Shown in pieces: positions 60,843 to 64,000 of a DNA stretch of 64,000 bases (positions are counted from its first letter, which is position 1; each line of letters opens with the position of its first letter). This DNA comes from Streptomyces griseocarneus (GTDB lineage: Bacteria > Actinomycetota > Actinomycetes > Streptomycetales > Streptomycetaceae), in the NCBI RefSeq assembly GCF_014655595.1, contig NZ_BNBL01000014.1, forward strand, positions 1-64,000, written 5' to 3'. The notes below the pieces were generated by a model, which saw nothing but the letters and a program-made list of their open reading frames with translations, did no database searches and was not told where the DNA came from. The translations under genes and the position numbers were made by a program.

Positions 60843-63043
60843 TGCCGATCCCCGACTTCTCCGGCATCGGCCTGGGCCCGGCGAACGCCGGCCCCGCCGA
60901 CCCCGGCGCCTGGCGCGCGGCGCTGAAGGAGAGCACCGGCAAGAGCGTCGAGGACCTGCTCTGGCAGACCCCGGAGGGCATCGGCGTCAAGCCGCTCTAC
61001 ACCGCCGAGGACCTCGACGGCCTGGACTTCCTGGGCACCTACCCGGGCATCGCGCCCTACCTGCGCGGCCCGTACCCCACCATGTACGTCAACCAGCCCT
61101 GGACCATCCGCCAGTACGCCGGATTCTCCACGGCCGAGGAGTCCAACGCCTTCTACCGCCGCAACCTGGCGGCCGGTCAGAAGGGCCTGTCCGTCGCCTT
61201 CGACCTGCCCACCCACCGCGGCTACGACAGCGACCACCCGCGCGTGACCGGTGACGTCGGCATGGCGGGCGTCGCCATCGACTCGATCTACGACATGCGG
61301 CAGCTCTTCGACGGCATCCCGCTCGACCGCATGAGCGTCTCCATGACGATGAACGGCGCGGTGCTGCCCGTGCTGGCGCTGTACATCGTCGCCGCCGAGG
61401 AGCAGGGCGTACCGCCCGAGAAGCTGGCCGGGACCATCCAGAACGACATCCTCAAGGAGTTCATGGTCCGCAACACCTACATCTATCCGCCCCGGCCCTC
61501 GATGCGGATCATCTCCGACATCTTCGCGTACACCTCGCAGAAGATGCCGCGCTACAACTCCATCTCCATCTCCGGCTACCACATCCAGGAGGCCGGGGCC
61601 ACCGCCGACCTGGAGCTGGCCTACACCCTCGCCGACGGCGTGGAGTACCTGCGCGCCGGCCTCGGCGCGGGCCTCGACGTGGACGCCTTCGCGCCCCGCC
61701 TGTCCTTCTTCTGGGCGATCGGCATGAACTTCTTCATGGAGATCGCCAAGCTGCGGGCGGCCCGGCTGCTGTGGGCCCGCCTGGTCAAGCGCTTCGACCC
61801 CAAGAACACCAAGTCGCTGTCGCTGCGCACCCATTCGCAGACCTCCGGCTGGTCCCTGACCGCGCAGGACGTCTTCAACAACGTCGCCCGCACGTGCGTG
61901 GAGGCGATGGCCGCCACCCAGGGCCACACCCAGTCGCTGCACACCAACGCCCTCGACGAGGCCCTGGCGCTGCCCACCGACTTCTCCGCCCGCATCGCCC
62001 GCAACACCCAGCTGCTGCTGCAGCAGGAGTCCGGGACCTGCCGGGTCATCGACCCCTGGGGCGGCAGCGCCTACGTCGAGCGGCTCACCCACGACCTCGC
62101 CCGCCGCGCATGGCAGCACATCGAGGAGGTCGAGGCGGCCGGCGGCATGGCCCAGGCCATCGACGCGGGCATCCCCAAGCTGCGCGTCGAGGAGGCCGCG
62201 GCCCGCACCCAGGCCCGCATCGACTCCGGCCGCCAGCCGGTGATCGGCGTCAACAAGTACCGGGTCGACAGCGACGAGCAGATCGAGGTCCTCAAGGTCG
62301 ACAACTCCTCGGTGCGCACCCAGCAGATCGACAAGCTGCGCCGGCTGCGCGCCGAGCGCGACGAGAGCGCCTGCCGGGCGTCGCTGGACGCGCTCACCCG
62401 GGCCGCCGAGGCGACCCCCGGCCCGGGGCTCGAGGGCAACCTGCTGGCGCTGGCCGTCGACGCGGCCCGCGCCAAGGCCACCGTGGGCGAGATCTCCGAC
62501 GCCCTGGAGAAGGTGTACGGACGGCACGCCGGCCAGATCCGTACGATCTCGGGTGTGTACAGGGACGAGGCGGGACCGTCGTCCGGGGTGGAGCGCACGC
62601 GCGCCCTGGTGGAGGAGTTCGAGCGCCAGGACGGCCGCCGGCCGCGCATCCTGGTCGCCAAGATGGGCCAGGACGGCCACGACCGCGGCCAGAAGGTGAT
62701 CGCCACGGCCTTCGCCGACCTCGGCTTCGACGTCGACGTCGGCCCGCTGTTCCAGACCCCGGCCGAGGTCGCCCGGCAGGCGGTCGAGGCGGACGTGCAC
62801 ATCGTCGGCGTCTCCTCGCTCGCGGCCGGCCACCTCACGCTCGTCCCCGCGCTGCGCGAACAGCTCGAGGAGCAGGGCCGCGAGGACATCATGATCGTCG
62901 TCGGCGGGGTCATCCCGCCGCAGGACGTCCCGACGCTGCTCGAGATGGGCGCCGCCGCGGTCTTCCCGCCCGGCACGGTCATCCCGGACGCCGCCCACGA
63001 CCTGCTGAAGACCCTGGCCGGGGTCCTCGGCCACGAGCTGTGA
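60842..63043 (+). CDS. mutB: Methylmalonyl-CoA mutase large subunit
   Basis: The catalytic adenosylcobalamin-dependent subunit (733 residues) interconverts succinyl-CoA and R-methylmalonyl-CoA, supplying extender units for polyketides and handling propionate. The substrate-binding barrel includes YPTMYVNQPWTIRQYAGFST. The C-terminal B12 domain has KMGQDGHDRGQKV with cobalt ligand H613. The start overlaps the mutA stop (TGATG). Confidence 0.97.
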   Translation: MPIPDFSGIGLGPANAGPADPGAWRAALKESTGKSVEDLLWQTPEGIGVKPLYTAEDLDGLDFLGTYPGIAPYLRGPYPTMYVNQPWTIRQYAGFSTAEESNAFYRRNLAAGQKGLSVAFDLPTHRGYDSDHPRVTGDVGMAGVAIDSIYDMRQLFDGIPLDRMSVSMTMNGAVLPVLALYIVAAEEQGVPPEKLAGTIQNDILKEFMVRNTYIYPPRPSMRIISDIFAYTSQKMPRYNSISISGYHIQEAGATADLELAYTLADGVEYLRAGLGAGLDVDAFAPRLSFFWAIGMNFFMEIAKLRAARLLWARLVKRFDPKNTKSLSLRTHSQTSGWSLTAQDVFNNVARTCVEAMAATQGHTQSLHTNALDEALALPTDFSARIARNTQLLLQQESGTCRVIDPWGGSAYVERLTHDLARRAWQHIEEVEAAGGMAQAIDAGIPKLRVEEAAARTQARIDSGRQPVIGVNKYRVDSDEQIEVLKVDNSSVRTQQIDKLRRLRAERDESACRASLDALTRAAEATPGPGLEGNLLALAVDAARAKATVGEISDALEKVYGRHAGQIRTISGVYRDEAGPSSGVERTRALVEEFERQDGRRPRILVAKMGQDGHDRGQKVIATAFADLGFDVDVGPLFQTPAEVARQAVEADVHIVGVSSLAAGHLTLVPALREQLEEQGREDIMIVVGGVIPPQDVPTLLEMGAAAVFPPGTVIPDAAHDLLKTLAGVLGHEL

Positions 63044-63056
63044 GGCCGCTTCCCTG

Positions 63057-64000
63057 ATGGCCCGCGCGATCGACATCGACGCCTACGTCAAGGGTGTGCT
63101 CGACGGGAAGCGCGCGGCCATCGCCCGCGCCATCACGCTCGTCGAGTCCACCCGCTCCGACCACCGCGCCCTCGCCCAGCGCATGCTGACCGAGCTGCTC
63201 CCGCACGCGGGAGCGGCCCGGCGGATCGGCATCACCGGCGTGCCCGGGGTCGGCAAGTCCACCTTCATCGACGCCCTCGGCACGATGCTCACCGGACTCG
63301 GGCACCGCGTCGCCGTCCTCGCCGTCGACCCGTCCTCCAGCCGCACCGGCGGCAGCATCCTCGGCGACAAGACCCGCATGGAACGGCTCGCCGTCGACCC
63401 GGCCGCCTTCGTCCGCCCCTCGCCCACCGCCGGCACGCTCGGCGGCGTGGCCAAGGCCACCCGCGAGACCATCGTGGTGATGGAGGCCGCCGGGTACGAC
63501 GTGGTGCTGGTGGAGACCGTCGGCGTCGGCCAGTCCGAGACGGCCGTCGCCAACATGGTCGACACCTTCCTGCTGCTCACCCTCGCCCGCACCGGCGACC
63601 AGCTCCAGGGCATCAAGAAGGGCGTACTGGAACTGGCCGACCTCGTCGCCGTGAACAAAGCGGACGGACCGCACGAACGCGACGCCAAGGCCGCCGCCCG
63701 CGAGCTCGCCGGCGCCCTGCGCCTGATGCAGTCCCCGGACGCCGCCTGGAACCCGCCCGTCCTGACCTGCAGCGCCCGCGAGAACACCGGACTGGACACC
63801 CTGTGGGAGCGGATCGAGCAGCACCGGCGCGTTCTGGAGGCCACCGGCGAACTCGCCTCCCGCCGCCGCGACCAGCAGGTCGACTGGACCTGGACCATGG
63901 TCCGCGAACAGCTCCTGGCGGAGCTGCGCGCCCACCCCGGGGTGCGCCGCCTGGGCCCCGACCTGGAACAGCGGGTGCGGGAGGGCACCCTGACGGCGAG
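63057..64000 (+). CDS. meaB: Methylmalonyl-CoA mutase-associated GTPase MeaB (cut by window end)
   Basis: A G3E-family GTPase that guards cofactor loading of the mutase. The P-loop is GITGVPGVGKSTFID, a switch region includes VDPSSSRTGGSILGDKTRM, Walker B is VVLVETVGVGQSE, and the base-recognition motif is NKAD. It begins 13 bp after mutB, completing the mutA-mutB-meaB operon. About 314 codons are in the window, close to full length; the stop lies beyond position 64000. Confidence 0.96.
   Translation, partial: MARAIDIDAYVKGVLDGKRAAIARAITLVESTRSDHRALAQRMLTELLPHAGAARRIGITGVPGVGKSTFIDALGTMLTGLGHRVAVLAVDPSSSRTGGSILGDKTRMERLAVDPAAFVRPSPTAGTLGGVAKATRETIVVMEAAGYDVVLVETVGVGQSETAVANMVDTFLLLTLARTGDQLQGIKKGVLELADLVAVNKADGPHERDAKAAARELAGALRLMQSPDAAWNPPVLTCSARENTGLDTLWERIEQHRRVLEATGELASRRRDQQVDWTWTMVREQLLAELRAHPGVRRLGPDLEQRVREGTLTA

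Overview
The window is a high-GC actinobacterial chromosome segment, almost certainly Streptomyces. The evidence is strong third-position G/C, many GTG starts, conservon genes, a CYP157 P450, DUF5999 and Streptomyces-type promoters. It opens inside the 3' end of a 5S rRNA, so an rRNA operon lies just upstream. I found no tRNA, CRISPR array, insertion sequence or prophage.

0-14.2 kb is core. It holds a CDP-alcohol phosphatidyltransferase, a mannose-1-phosphate guanylyltransferase fused to a degenerate phosphomutase domain, a DUF881/sbp/DUF881 membrane cluster, a GarA-like FHA protein, an FtsR-like MerR regulator, a bifunctional nuclease and a second MerR regulator. DNA polymerase IV, a PRC-barrel protein and gcvP (behind a tandem glycine riboswitch) follow. 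From memory this resembles the M. tuberculosis Rv1822-Rv1832 block, but gcvH is missing from its usual place.

14.3-39.7 kb is mixed: DUF5999, a possible BldD-controlled hypothetical, a GCS2 ligase-like protein, a CPBP protease, PhzF, a secreted GH3 glycosidase, three EamA transporters with MocR and LysR regulators, two split-barrel flavoproteins, an isochorismatase-fold protein without its triad, a Rieske lipoprotein, a HipA/DUF3037 pair, two SDRs, ung, a TetR/monooxygenase pair with twin operators, a Gfo/Idh oxidoreductase and Lnt. One EamA gene follows an 11-codon leader ORF rich in proline codons that can pair with the gene's Shine-Dalgarno sequence.

40.2-49.7 kb is the most distinctive accessory segment. 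A two-gene C-methyltransferase/class I terpene cyclase cassette runs tail-to-tail, with a 124-bp coding overlap, into a complete conservon (cvnA-B-C-D plus a CYP157-type P450 lacking the ExxR motif). Beyond it is a large P-loop ATPase with an apparent frameshift in a C-run and no LuxR helix-turn-helix.

49.7-53.6 kb is an end-joining locus: ku diverges from a stand-alone LigD-type polymerase, and a stand-alone LigD-type ligase is coupled to a PolX-like HhH-PHP nuclease. The window ends with an FAD oxidoreductase, a lipase-maturation-factor membrane protein, a PAS-GAF-SpoIIE-HATPase phosphatase, and the methylmalonyl-CoA mutase operon mutA-mutB-meaB, which is cut by the window edge.
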